Notes: a model not told the origin generated them from the sequence alone. Shown: positions 27,174 to 35,969, counted from the stretch's first letter. The stretch: DNA of 64,000 nt from Lysinibacillus mangiferihumi (GCF_003049665.1 NZ_PYWM01000002.1:62001-126000), one strand, 5' to 3'. Numbers and translations: made by a program.

Positions 27174-28346
27174 TTAGGGGTTTGTAATCGTATTCGCCTG
27201 TGCGGCTAAAAACACTTTATGTGCTGCGCTGACACCTGCACCTGGCTCAAAGTCATAGGCAAAGTCTTGCAATGCCGCTTCCATTAAAGAAACGGCTTGT
27301 AAAATATCGCTAGGGAAGCAGTAGCCCATATGCCCAAATCTAAAAATTTCCCCTTGTAAAGGCCCAAGACCACCGGCAAAATCTAAATGATAGTGTTGTT
27401 TAAGGTGATGTAAAAACGCATCTAATGCAATTCCTTTTGGCGCCATGATAGCAGTAATTGTTGGTGAAGCGAACTCATCCGTTGTCAATAATTCAATGTG
27501 AAGAGCTTTCATTGCACTGCGCACCATATTTTTCATCAATTCATGGCGTGCAACAGTATGAGCAAAGCCACCTTCTTCTTCAATGAGTTTACATACTTCA
27601 CGTAATCCATAAATAAGTGTGATGGTAGGGGTATTTGGTGTCATCCCTTTGCGAGCCCAATCACGATAGCTCAATAAATTTAAGTAATAAGATGGCATAG
27701 TATTTGCTTCGATAACTTTCCAAGCTCTGTCACTAACGCTAACGAGAGAAAGCCCAGGTGGAAGCATCATCGCCTTTTGCGAGCCTGTTACGAGGATATC
27801 AATTCCCCATGCATCCATCTCAGCAGGAGCTCCACCAATACAGCTTACGCCATCAACAATAACTAACGCATCGCTTTCTTCACGCACGACTTGTGCTAAC
27901 GCTGCAATGGGATTTAAAATACCTGTTGACGTTTCGTTGTACGTAATAAAAACAGCTTTAATATGTTGTAAAGGTTGTAAAAAAGTACGCAACTCTTCAG
28001 CTGTGCATGCTTGTCCCCATTGTTTTGCCAGCTTATGTACGTTAAAGCCATACTTTTCGCAAATTGAAACGAAATAATCTCCAAAAGCCCCTACGGTAAT
28101 GACAACAACATCATCGCCCGCATTAACGGTATTGACAGCTGCAGCCTCCAGTGCTGCTGTGCCACCAGATGGAAGCAATAATATGTCCTGCTTCGTGCCG
28201 AAAACAGCTTTAACTAGCTCTGTCGTTTCACGGTATAGCTCAACAAATTCATTGCTTCGATGGCTGAAGATATCTCGGTTCATCGCAAGTTGCACTTTTT
28301 TAGGAATCGGTGTAGGTCCTGGATGTCTTAAAATATTTTCATACAT
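27174..28346 (-). CDS. class V PLP-dependent aminotransferase (alanine-glyoxylate / serine-pyruvate type)
   Basis: 390 aa. The N-terminus RHPGPTPIPKKV, the glycine-rich PSGGTAALEA, the DGVSCIGGAP aspartate, and the PLP lysine Lys191 in TGSQKAMMLPPG place it in the SPT/AGT group that also contains purine-catabolic PucG and photorespiratory enzymes. The substrate is not decidable from sequence. AAGGGGA precedes the ATG. Monocistronic. Confidence 0.85.
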   Translation of the reverse strand: MYENILRHPGPTPIPKKVQLAMNRDIFSHRSNEFVELYRETTELVKAVFGTKQDILLLPSGGTAALEAAAVNTVNAGDDVVVITVGAFGDYFVSICEKYGFNVHKLAKQWGQACTAEELRTFLQPLQHIKAVFITYNETSTGILNPIAALAQVVREESDALVIVDGVSCIGGAPAEMDAWGIDILVTGSQKAMMLPPGLSLVSVSDRAWKVIEANTMPSYYLNLLSYRDWARKGMTPNTPTITLIYGLREVCKLIEEEGGFAHTVARHELMKNMVRSAMKALHIELLTTDEFASPTITAIMAPKGIALDAFLHHLKQHYHLDFAGGLGPLQGEIFRFGHMGYCFPSDILQAVSLMEAALQDFAYDFEPGAGVSAAHKVFLAAQANTITNP

Positions 28347-28491
28347 AAATAAAATCCCCTTTGTTTAAAAATTAGAAATTCTAAATTTTCTAACTATAAT
28401 ATAGCATATTCATCGGGAACGCTGGCTTCATTTTGGAAAAAATATTGGAAATAGGAGGGGGGATGAACAGAAACGATAGGGTATAAGCACA

Positions 28492-28532
28492 AAAAAATCC
28501 CTTTCCGTCTTGCTGGACGAAAAGGGATTTTA
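28492..28532 (-). terminator. intrinsic terminator
   Basis: ATCCCTTTCCGTC and GACGAAAAGGGAT pair around TTGCTG; the minus strand ends in TTTTTTT. It serves the membrane protein gene at 28553. Confidence 0.85.
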
Positions 28533-28552
28533 AGAGGCTCTTTACACTAAAA

Positions 28553-29041
28553 CTATACGATAAATGGTCGTTTCATACGCATTAAGCCGTAGATGGCATA
28601 GAATAAGCCACATGTAATAATAGATAAAATAATGTAGAGAACTGCTTTTCCAGACTCACCAGTCCAGCGGAATAGAAGACGATATGTGTAGTAAACCCAA
28701 TAGCCAAACATAACAAGTGAAGCAATAAGTCCAACTAATGGGACGAACGAAATAATAAATAATGCTGCATAAATGAATGTTGTTTTTTTCGCTGCTGCAC
28801 GGATTGTCGCATCATCATCACCATTGGCGGTAAGTAGAAATAAACTATAAATATTGATAATCGGAATCCATGCAATATAAGCTACATCGCTAAAACCGTT
28901 TGTTTTCGAAGCCATAAAATAAATAAGTGCATTCACAATGTACCCAACAATTAACATGCCCAATAATACGAAAAAGAAAACCACCATGAAACCACCAAAG
29001 ACTGCATCATAATCACTATAATACGGATCATAATAATTCAT
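28553..29041 (-). CDS. hypothetical multi-pass membrane protein
   Basis: 162 aa. A Tyr/Asp-rich N-terminus (MNYYDPYYSDYD) precedes four hydrophobic helices with short polar loops. The segment AYIAWIPIINIYSLF resembles small membrane proteins found in bacilli, but I cannot assign a function. GGGGAGAG precedes the ATG. Monocistronic. Confidence 0.65.
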   Translation of the reverse strand: MNYYDPYYSDYDAVFGGFMVVFFFVLLGMLIVGYIVNALIYFMASKTNGFSDVAYIAWIPIINIYSLFLLTANGDDDATIRAAAKKTTFIYAALFIISFVPLVGLIASLVMFGYWVYYTYRLLFRWTGESGKAVLYIILSIITCGLFYAIYGLMRMKRPFIV

Positions 29042-29353
29042 TAAAACTCTCCCCTTTCAACACGTTTATTAGAGCACATAAAATCCAAACCATTTCCCAA
29101 GAAATAATCGTAATAGTCCTATAAAAATGGACTAATTACTTTAGGGAACATTAAATCACTTTATGATATCATCCAGTTCAACATGCTCTGTAAGTAAATA
29201 AAAAAAACAACTATTTTTTATAAATATCGGTATAATTGTAAGCAAGATTTAATGTATTGAAAATAAAAATATAGAAAAATAAGTTATTCACTATAAAAAT
29301 TTGATAAATCTAAATCCCCCTGATTTATCAGCTAGCAGAAGGAGACCGTTTGT

Positions 29354-29371
29354 ATGAATCGTCCAATTTAA
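29354..29371 (+). CDS. leader peptide 1 (MNRPI)
   Basis: Five-codon ORF, ATG-AAT-CGT-CCA-ATT-TAA, preceded at good spacing by AGAAGGAGA. An identical peptide is encoded 71 bp downstream. It is too short for a free-standing function, and its likely role is to be translated as a sensor for the efflux gene. Confidence 0.5.
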   Translation: MNRPI

Positions 29372-29424
29372 AATCGCTCATTTTAATGAATGGTATTTCG
29401 TTAAAAATGGGGGAGGCAAGTTTC

Positions 29425-29442
29425 ATGAATCGTCCAATTTAA
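29425..29442 (+). CDS. leader peptide 2 (MNRPI)
   Basis: Second copy of the five-codon ORF with identical nucleotides, preceded by GGGGGAGG. Its Shine-Dalgarno can pair with the segment after leader 1, and the sequence after it can pair with the Shine-Dalgarno of the MFS gene. Confidence 0.5.
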   Translation: MNRPI

Positions 29443-29491
29443 AATCGCCCATTTCAATGAATTTATTTTCTTAAAAAATGGGGGATAGTTT

Positions 29492-30697
29492 ATGAATTTG
29501 GGTAGAAATTTTTGGTTATTACTTGTAGGGCAGTCACTTGCCAATATAGGTGACGTTTTATATATAGTAAGTGTTATTCATATCATTTATCTTTTAACGG
29601 GATCAGCTATTGCCGCATCCTTTGTGCCATTTACGATTGCAACATCGATGTTTGTGTCCAGTATATTGACGCCGCTTTTGTTCGAGAAGGTAAATTTAAA
29701 GTGGTTAATGGCAGGTTCGCAAATCGGAAAAACGTGTTTATTATTTGCTTTAGGGCTATTGTTAGTTAGCATCTCCACAACAAATTTTTACCTGTTGTTT
29801 ATTGTCATCAGTATGATTGCATTTCTTGATGGCTGTGCCAACCCAATAAGACAGACATTGGTTCCTCATTATGTGAAGGATGAACAATTATTGAAAGCAA
29901 ATGGCATAGATGAAGGAGTCACGCAATTTATTCAATCGATTATGTGGTTTGTAGGTAGCCTATTTTTACTTGTTCTCAGCTCTCAACAACTTATTTGGGT
30001 TGTGGGGTGTTTGTTTGCCATAGCGAGTTTTGTATTATCTTTATTAGAAAATGTAGACCAGCAATCACTCGAACAACAAGGGAAAATAGATCAGGTTGTT
30101 AAGGGCTGGAAAACATTGTGGAAGACCCCTTTGTTACGTCAAATCGTATGGATTGATATTCTTGAAACCATTGCGGGTACGGTATGGATTGCAGCCATTA
30201 TATTGGTATTTGTCCATGATGCTTTGCATGTTGACAAGCGGTGGTGGGGCTTTATCAATGGCACATATTTTGTGGGATTAATAGTGGGCAGCATTTATTG
30301 TGTGAAATATAGCGCATCCATTGAAAAGAACATAGCGCAAGTCATGGTGATGGGATCATTATTTACGTGTTGTGCCACCATTTTGTTCAGTGTCAACAGC
30401 ATGCCGATGATTGCATTATTTTTAACTTTTTGTGTGGGGCTTTTTGGGCAAATAAAGAGCATCCCGCAGCATACTGTTATTCAAACAAGTGTTTCAAGAA
30501 ATGAATTATCTGCTGTTTATACGGCTTTAAGCGCTATCTTAACGGGGGGATTTGGCATTGCCTCTTTAGTAATGGGCATAATAGCAGATGTATTCGACAT
30601 AAGATTAGTATTTATGATTTCGGGTCTATTACTAGCAATAGTAAGTATCATAATCGGTAAAAATAGACAGTTGTTTGTGATCAAAATGAATCAATAA
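29492..30697 (+). CDS. MFS efflux transporter (macrolide-efflux-like MFS_3 group)
   Basis: 401 aa, about twelve transmembrane helices. The N-terminal FWLLLVGQSLANIGDVLYIV and the loop FLDGCANPIRQTLVPHYV are typical of Mef-like MFS exporters. Substrate unknown; the duplicated short-peptide leader directly upstream suggests induction by a ribosome-targeting compound, by analogy with known attenuated resistance genes. The Shine-Dalgarno is GGGGGAT at 29480-29486. A bidirectional terminator follows. Confidence 0.82.
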   Translation: MNLGRNFWLLLVGQSLANIGDVLYIVSVIHIIYLLTGSAIAASFVPFTIATSMFVSSILTPLLFEKVNLKWLMAGSQIGKTCLLFALGLLLVSISTTNFYLLFIVISMIAFLDGCANPIRQTLVPHYVKDEQLLKANGIDEGVTQFIQSIMWFVGSLFLLVLSSQQLIWVVGCLFAIASFVLSLLENVDQQSLEQQGKIDQVVKGWKTLWKTPLLRQIVWIDILETIAGTVWIAAIILVFVHDALHVDKRWWGFINGTYFVGLIVGSIYCVKYSASIEKNIAQVMVMGSLFTCCATILFSVNSMPMIALFLTFCVGLFGQIKSIPQHTVIQTSVSRNELSAVYTALSAILTGGFGIASLVMGIIADVFDIRLVFMISGLLLAIVSIIIGKNRQLFVIKMNQ

Positions 30698-30698
30698 T

Positions 30699-30740
30699 AA
30701 AGAGGCTTACATCTCTTCTATGGGATGTAAGCCTCTTTTA
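30699..30740. terminator. bidirectional terminator
   Basis: AAAGAGGCTTACAT pairs with ATGTAAGCCTCTTT, with A and T runs outside; shared by the MFS gene (+) and the reductase gene (-). Confidence 0.9.
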
Positions 30741-30756
30741 TTTGGAAATAAGGCTA

Positions 30757-32004
30757 TTATTTAAATTTAAAAGCTTCAAAGTTGATATCGATATCGTTAG
30801 CGCTAGATTGTTTAAACTGTTTTGTAAAACGTTTTACCATTTTTTCAGGCCCACACATAAAGATACTCGTATGGGCTGGCACTGAAACATCATCAAATGT
30901 CAGCCTGTCCATAGTAGTCGTATCAATAAAATTCACTTTGAAATGTTTATTGTTTTCTGCATATTTTTGCAAAAGATCTTTGTGAATCGCATCGTTGTGC
31001 CCACGGTAAGTATAAAATAATTCAATGTCTCGATCGGTAGGATTAGATTGTAAATACGATAAAAAAGGTGTAATACCTACACCGCCAGCTATCCAAATTT
31101 GCTGCTGATAACCTTTGTCAAAGTCTAGATGACCATAGGGGCCTTCAACGGCTACTTTTGAATCTAATTGTATCAGTGCGTTGACCTTTTTAGTAAAATC
31201 TCCAAGTGCTTTAATCGTTACATATATTTTTTGCCCATCTCCACCTGAAATAGAGAAGGGATGTGGCGCTTTTTCTAGCCCCGTTTGGAAAATTTTTAAA
31301 AAGATATATTGGCCATTTTGATAACTCAGTTTGCGATCTAAAGTTAATTCTAATTCAACAGCACTGTCACCTAATTTTCGAATGCCCGAAACTTTACCCG
31401 TATGTTTAAAGCGCATGTCCTGATACATTGTCAGCATGTACAGAGCGGACATAGTCCCGACAATAGCAGTAATGGCCGTAAATATCCCTAAAGGTGTCGG
31501 TTGAAATAAATCATATCTACTTGAGAAGTATGCATGGTAAAGACCTAATGCATAAGGAATTAGCAATAGGCGGTGGATATAGCGCCAATGCTCATATTTT
31601 AGAAATTTAGCAAATAATGCTATCACTATAAGTCCGATAAAGCCATTTTGCGCCAGCTCTCCAAGTTCTTTTGCAAATTCACTCAGCGGCGTTTCAATAG
31701 CTAGGTCTCCATGAGGGACCAAATCCTGTAATTGACTGTGTAGAATGACCAACCCTAATGACAAAATCGCCAAATATTTATGGTACATATAAACATAGTC
31801 TAAGCCGTGAAACCATTTTTCAAGAATTTTCACTCGTGTTGCTAATAAAAATACTAGAAAAAATCCAGTAATCGCCAATCCGCCGACGATGTGACTAAGC
31901 TTATTTAACACATGTATCGTTTCAATCGGAGTGGCAAAATACCATAGTAAGCCGCTGCCACACATTGTTATTAAAATAAATAGCATTCCTTTATACGATT
32001 TCAT
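30757..32004 (-). CDS. membrane flavocytochrome-type oxidoreductase (ferric-reductase-like TM domain plus FAD/NAD domains)
   Basis: 415 aa. The N-terminal half has six hydrophobic helices with the histidine pattern of ferric-reductase-like domains (SHIVGG, YHKYLA, HRLLLIPYALGLYHAYF). The C-terminal half is a ferredoxin-reductase module: FAD motif HPFSISG, NAD motif GGVGITPFL, and a terminal MCGPEKMV. It would move electrons from NAD(P)H across the membrane via haem. The electron acceptor is unknown (iron, oxygen or quinone). GGAGG precedes the ATG. Confidence 0.8.
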   Translation of the reverse strand: MKSYKGMLFILITMCGSGLLWYFATPIETIHVLNKLSHIVGGLAITGFFLVFLLATRVKILEKWFHGLDYVYMYHKYLAILSLGLVILHSQLQDLVPHGDLAIETPLSEFAKELGELAQNGFIGLIVIALFAKFLKYEHWRYIHRLLLIPYALGLYHAYFSSRYDLFQPTPLGIFTAITAIVGTMSALYMLTMYQDMRFKHTGKVSGIRKLGDSAVELELTLDRKLSYQNGQYIFLKIFQTGLEKAPHPFSISGGDGQKIYVTIKALGDFTKKVNALIQLDSKVAVEGPYGHLDFDKGYQQQIWIAGGVGITPFLSYLQSNPTDRDIELFYTYRGHNDAIHKDLLQKYAENNKHFKVNFIDTTTMDRLTFDDVSVPAHTSIFMCGPEKMVKRFTKQFKQSSANDIDINFEAFKFK

Positions 32005-32139
32005 AGTAACCTCCAGTAATCATTTTTCTCTCTCGACATACTAGATATACACTAAGTTACTGAATTATTTCTGATATTTTGATGTTCGTGTAATAAATTT
32101 TTAAAAAGATAGAACGTTGTAAAATAAAAACGTATGTTT

Positions 32140-32153
32140 GGAATGTATGTTCT
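32140..32153. promoter_or_regulatory. LexA-box-like element upstream of the YdjM-like gene
   Basis: GGAATGTATGTTCT matches 11 of 14 positions of the Bacillus LexA consensus CGAACRNRYGTTCG. It lies about 70 bp upstream of the start codon. The E. coli YdjM gene is known to be SOS-regulated, which makes the coincidence worth testing. Confidence 0.3.
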
Positions 32154-32221
32154 ATTTTAATGAGGAATATGGTACAGTAGAAAAGTAACACGTTTAATAC
32201 ATAAAAAGTGAGGTAGATATC

Positions 32222-32710
32222 ATGCAAGGAAATACACATATTATTGGAGGCATCACAGCTAGCCTTGCTTTTGCACAAATTTCGAATGATAATCCATTTG
32301 TATTAGTAGGAGCGGGTGTAATAGGTGCATTACTTCCAGATATTTGCCACGGAGGAAGTAAAATCGGGAGAACCTTTCCTCTTATTTCAAAAATGGTAAA
32401 CAAGCTATTTGGACATCGCTCTTTTACACATAGTTTATTGTTTGTGGTTCTTGTCGCGCTATTGTTACAGACAATTATTCCATATCCGTCGATTGTTGCG
32501 GGACTTTTAATAGGGATGTCGAGTCACATTATACTGGATATGGGGACGAAACAGGGAGTGAAGCTTTTCTTTCCATTCAACATGTCGGTTCATTTTCCAC
32601 TAACAACAAGAACAGGTGGAAAAGTAGAAAAGATTGTATTTACATTATTATCTGTACTTTCGCTATACTTGAGCTATGAGCTGATTAGTCGATTCATCAG
32701 CGAAATATAA
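32222..32710 (+). CDS. membrane-bound metal-dependent hydrolase family protein (YdjM / DUF457)
   Basis: 162 aa with four hydrophobic segments. The DUF457 histidine/aspartate signature is visible: THIIGG near the N-terminus, LLPDICHGGSKIG, FGHRSFTHSLLF and SSHIILDMGTKQGVKLFFPF. The family is predicted to hydrolyse a membrane or envelope substrate, but no activity is established. GAGGTAG precedes the ATG. Monocistronic, with a hairpin after it. Confidence 0.85.
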   Translation: MQGNTHIIGGITASLAFAQISNDNPFVLVGAGVIGALLPDICHGGSKIGRTFPLISKMVNKLFGHRSFTHSLLFVVLVALLLQTIIPYPSIVAGLLIGMSSHIILDMGTKQGVKLFFPFNMSVHFPLTTRTGGKVEKIVFTLLSVLSLYLSYELISRFISEI

Positions 32711-32717
32711 AAGCAAA

Positions 32718-32749
32718 GCCCTTGTCTTAAGCTTACTTAAGACAAGGGC
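32718..32749 (+). terminator. hairpin after the YdjM-like gene
   Basis: GCCCTTGTCTTAAG pairs perfectly with CTTAAGACAAGGGC around a 4-base loop. The following T run is weak and delayed, so termination strength is uncertain. Confidence 0.65.
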
Positions 32750-32806
32750 CTATGCATTTTTATAAATTGAAGTGAATTGTTTGAATTGTTTGGGTGTCAG
32801 GCACCT

Positions 32807-33628
32807 CTAATCTACTTGCACTTCTTCTACTGTTTGCTCCACTTCAGCGCGTGTCATTTTTTCACGACCTTCTTGCATCGCTTTTAATGTTTTGTGCGCT
32901 AGCGCAAGTGGGAGTCGGCAGAACAATAGAATGGTACGCTTATTAATAGCCTCCATATAAAGGTCTGCTTTGGCTAAGTTTTCCTCTGCATAGGCAAATA
33001 AATCTTCTCGTGTCCAACCGTCCGGCACGAAGCTTACACCACGCTCATCTAAATCTTCATGCTGGTTACGTAAAATATTGACGGCTTGAAGTCCGCGACC
33101 ATAGCCAATCGCTAAATCACGATCTGTTTGAATGCCTGCACCCCACGCCCATAACTCTGACAGCATCGTTCCAACGAGACCTGCCACATAGTATGTATAG
33201 TCATCCAAATCTTCACGTGTATGCACTTGCCAGTTGGCTTTTGCCCATTTTGCCATACCATAGGCCATTTCACTTGTAGAAGCTTGGACAATTTTTCGAG
33301 AGCCATCTGGACAAAATGTTAACCAATCTGCTAGGCGAAGGGAAACTTCCGGCAGTTGATCAGCATATGGAGCTACTAAGGTTTGATATGCTTCAGCATC
33401 GAATTCATTTTTTAATAATTCACTTATTGCTGAAAGTAAATCAAACTTCACATCATTCGATAGCTTTTCATGGTCTTCAATTTCGTCAATGGCACGCATC
33501 GCTAAATAAGCAGCGGCAACAGACATTTTTAAATCATTTTTTAAAAAAGTAATAGGTATATAAAATGTGCGACTCGTTTCTTTTAAAACATGCATCGCTT
33601 CTTTATAAAGTGTTTTTTGATCTTTCAC
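32807..33628 (-). CDS. squalene/phytoene synthase family protein with an altered second Asp motif
   Basis: 273 aa from the GTG at 33628, chosen because GGAGG sits 7-8 bp upstream; a longer TTG-started form has no such site. The first Asp-rich motif DEIED is intact (residues 48-52). The second, normally DxxxD, reads NQHED (188-192), with Asn replacing the first Asp. The family includes true head-to-head prenyl synthases and YisP of B. subtilis, reported to act as a farnesyl-diphosphate phosphatase. No partner carotenoid or hopanoid genes are nearby, so I do not assign squalene or phytoene synthesis. Confidence 0.8.
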   Translation of the reverse strand: MKDQKTLYKEAMHVLKETSRTFYIPITFLKNDLKMSVAAAYLAMRAIDEIEDHEKLSNDVKFDLLSAISELLKNEFDAEAYQTLVAPYADQLPEVSLRLADWLTFCPDGSRKIVQASTSEMAYGMAKWAKANWQVHTREDLDDYTYYVAGLVGTMLSELWAWGAGIQTDRDLAIGYGRGLQAVNILRNQHEDLDERGVSFVPDGWTREDLFAYAEENLAKADLYMEAINKRTILLFCRLPLALAHKTLKAMQEGREKMTRAEVEQTVEEVQVD

Positions 33629-33894
33629 TTGTATTCCTCCGTTCAAATGGTCAAGCCTGTATCTATATCGTATCGCAAAACAGGAGAAAGATAAAACAGA
33701 TTGTTTAAATTCTGGTCATAATCTTTGAAAACACTTCAAATATGTGATAAAGTTTAATAGTAAACTATTTAAAGCTATACAGCATTTGAATATCGGTAAT
33801 AGTTTTAAAGTACTTGGTGACTGTTGGTATAAAAAGATACGTTACAGCGCTTAAGACGCTTAGGCGAAATAGAACAGAGAGGAAGTTTTTATTT

Positions 33895-34629
33895 ATGGGT
33901 CGTTTAGACAACAAAATTGCAATTATTACAGGTGGCGCATCAGGTATGGGTGCTTCAATGGCAGAATTATTCACTAAAGAGGGCGCAATCGTTATTGCTG
34001 CGGATATTAACGAAGAAAATCTAGCTAAAATTTCTGAATTAGAAAATGTAGAAGGTATGAAATTAGATGTTTCATCTGATGAAAACTGGGCTACATTTAC
34101 AAAAGCAGTTATTGAAAAATACGGTCGAATTGATATTTTGATCAACAATGCTGGTATTTCTTCACAAAAATCTCCACAAGATATTACAGACCAAGATTGG
34201 GCCATTATGCACAAAATTAACTCATTCGGTCCGTTTTTAGGAATTAAACACGTTTCTAAATACATGAAAGAGGCAGGTAAAGGCTCAATCGTTAATACAT
34301 CTTCATACACAGCTATTATCGGTTCTGGCTTAAATTCATATACAGCATCAAAAGGTTCTTTACGCGCCATCGCACGTGCTGCGGCTGCTGAATTAGGAAA
34401 ATCTAATATTCGTGTAAACACAGTATTCCCAGGTGTAATTGAAACACCAATGACTGCGAACATCGGTCAATTCAAAGAAGCAATGGATATGTTAGTTCGT
34501 GCTACTCCAATGGGTCGTCTTGGACAACCAGAAGAAGTTGCCAATGCTATTTTATTTTTAGCATCTGATGAAGCTTCTTATATTACAGGTGGCGAACTAG
34601 TAATTGATGGCGGATATTCTGCACAATAA
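33895..34629 (+). CDS. SDR-family oxidoreductase (FabG-like)
   Basis: 244 aa. Rossmann motif TGGASGMG (residues 12-19), NNAG (84-87), catalytic Tyr149 and Lys153 in YTASK, and the C-terminal ITGGELVIDGG. Classical short-chain dehydrogenase/reductase; substrate unknown. The start at 33895 (MGRLDNK) is supported by AGAGAGGAAG; a 27-residue upstream extension has no family counterpart. Monocistronic with a terminator. Codon use looks strongly optimised, which suggests high expression. Confidence 0.85.
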   Translation: MGRLDNKIAIITGGASGMGASMAELFTKEGAIVIAADINEENLAKISELENVEGMKLDVSSDENWATFTKAVIEKYGRIDILINNAGISSQKSPQDITDQDWAIMHKINSFGPFLGIKHVSKYMKEAGKGSIVNTSSYTAIIGSGLNSYTASKGSLRAIARAAAAELGKSNIRVNTVFPGVIETPMTANIGQFKEAMDMLVRATPMGRLGQPEEVANAILFLASDEASYITGGELVIDGGYSAQ

Positions 34630-34661
34630 TTATGTTTGCTTGTTAGAATTCATACGATTTC

Positions 34662-34697
34662 AAAAAGAGTTCACTGTTTTGACAGTGGCTCTTTTTT
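34662..34697 (+). terminator. intrinsic terminator after the SDR gene
   Basis: AAAAGAGTTCACTG and CAGTGGCTCTTTT pair with one bulge, followed by six T residues. Confidence 0.8.
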
Positions 34698-34789
34698 ACA
34701 TAAATTTCAATAATTTGTTTAATTTATCTATTTAACGTGCTTTTTTTCATGTTATTTTACATGAAAGTTTGCCAAGTTATTGCACAATC

Positions 34790-34990
34790 ATTTCAACAGC
34801 GGTAAAGTTTAGGGAGAGCGAATATTCAATTATGCCTCGGCGTAATGATCGCTGACCTTTCGCTTTCGCGCAAAATAAAGTGCGTCAGGATTTTGAATTG
34901 TGCATACACAAAAAACTCCTTTTGAAATCCGTGACAATCGCCGGAGGCATGAACTTTTATTAGTTAGCGTTTAGACACACGCTGAATAAA
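34790..34990. repeat. structured intergenic element with imperfect inverted ends
   Basis: The 442-bp gap before coaW holds no gene. It contains ATGCCTCGGCGTAAT (about 34839-34853), mirrored by CAATCGCCGGAGGCAT near 34935, inner CGCTTTCGCGC and TGCGTCAGG segments, and a hairpin TTTTATT...AGCG / CGCTGAATAAAA (34952-34990). The GC-rich, mirrored layout suggests a dispersed non-coding repeat or MITE-like element. Copy number cannot be judged here. Confidence 0.35.
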
Positions 34991-35071
34991 AGAGTAAACT
35001 AGTATTCATATTCAACTAACCATCTATTTAGGTAGAAAAATTTCTGCTGAATAAAGTTAAAGGAGAATGGT

Positions 35072-35908
35072 ATGCCAAAGGCTATAGGTATTGATGCAGG
35101 TGGCACATTGACGAAGGTTGCTTATTTAGACGAGCACAATGAGCTTATTTTAACAACTTTTCCGTCTAATGATTTGCAGTCTGTAATGGAGTGGATTCGA
35201 AATAATCCAGATATTGAGGATATTGGTGTTACGGGGGGGCGTACAGAACAATTACTTGATGTCATCAAAACAATGAAATCGATTCATTATATAGTAGAGT
35301 TTGAAGCTACATTGAAGGGAGTTCGTTTTTTACTAAATAAAGAAGGATACTTCTTCGAGCGTAGTATGATTACCAATATCGGTACAGGAACTTCAATCCA
35401 TTATATGGAGGGGAACACCCATATACGTGTAGGAGGGACAGGCGTTGGCGGTGGAACCTTGATTGGATTGTCAGCGCTTACAACAGGAATTACAGATTAC
35501 AATGAAATCCGAGAGATGGCTACAAAGGGTAATCGTGAAGGTGTAGACTTGCTTGTCAAAGATATTTATCAAGGTATGGATACACCTATTGACGGGCATT
35601 TAACGGCAAGTAATTTTGGTAAAGTCAGTATTACTGAGGAATTGAAACAGCCTGCTGAGGATATTATTGCGACTGTTCAAGGCCTCGTTGGTGAGGTTAT
35701 TACGACGCTTAGTATTCAATATGCCGAGGAAAAAAATGCACAACATATTGTGTATATTGGCTCTACCTTAAGTTATAATGAACATCTTGCACAAGTCATT
35801 GCTAATTATACACGCACGAAAAAGCATACACCTGTTTTTATCAATGACCACGGTTTTTCCGGTGCAGTCGGTGCCTTACTTAACATAACTGAATATACAA
35901 TTGTCTAA
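35072..35908 (+). CDS. coaW: type II pantothenate kinase
   Basis: 278 aa. First step of coenzyme A synthesis. The ASKHA-fold phosphate loop GIDAGGTLTK is at residues 6-15, with GVTGGR, NIGTGTS and RVGGTGVGGGTL following, as in staphylococcal and bacillar CoaW. These enzymes are typically insensitive to CoA feedback. AAAGGAGAA precedes the ATG. Shares a bidirectional terminator with the regulator gene opposite. Confidence 0.9.
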   Translation: MPKAIGIDAGGTLTKVAYLDEHNELILTTFPSNDLQSVMEWIRNNPDIEDIGVTGGRTEQLLDVIKTMKSIHYIVEFEATLKGVRFLLNKEGYFFERSMITNIGTGTSIHYMEGNTHIRVGGTGVGGGTLIGLSALTTGITDYNEIREMATKGNREGVDLLVKDIYQGMDTPIDGHLTASNFGKVSITEELKQPAEDIIATVQGLVGEVITTLSIQYAEEKNAQHIVYIGSTLSYNEHLAQVIANYTRTKKHTPVFINDHGFSGAVGALLNITEYTIV

Positions 35909-35917
35909 AGGACAAAT

Positions 35918-35958
35918 AAAAATGTACATCCCTAACGATTTTAGTGATGTACATTTTT
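35918..35958. terminator. bidirectional terminator between coaW and the MalT-like regulator
   Basis: AAAAATGTACATC pairs with GATGTACATTTTT; A and T runs flank both sides. Confidence 0.9.
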
Positions 35959-35969
35959 TTTATGAATGG

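Larger units (their letters stand above)
29302..29491 (+). promoter_or_regulatory. duplicated leader region, candidate tandem translational attenuator
   Basis: Three structural elements are visible. First, an upstream hairpin TGATAAATC / GATTTATCA (29302-29310 with 29322-29330) has a C-rich loop (ATCCCCC) complementary to the GGGGGAT Shine-Dalgarno at 29480-29486. Second, two copies of a ~70-bp block each carry a 5-codon ORF with a strong Shine-Dalgarno. Third, after each ORF a CTCATTTT (29377-29384) or CCCATTT (29448-29454) can pair with the AAATGGG that forms the next Shine-Dalgarno. This matches the logic of ribosome-stalling attenuators ahead of antibiotic resistance genes. Confidence 0.6.

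Noticed and set aside
28463..28486. Short ATG frame MNRNDRV after AGGAGGGGGG on the + strand, ahead of a hairpin
   Set aside because: The site abuts the ATG with no spacing and no + strand gene follows; the hairpin is the terminator of the minus-strand gene.
32793..32805. GGTGTCAGGCACC just after the squalene-synthase-like gene
   Set aside because: Short partly palindromic motif that I have a sense is frequent in Bacillales intergenic DNA; a single copy here gives nothing testable within the window.
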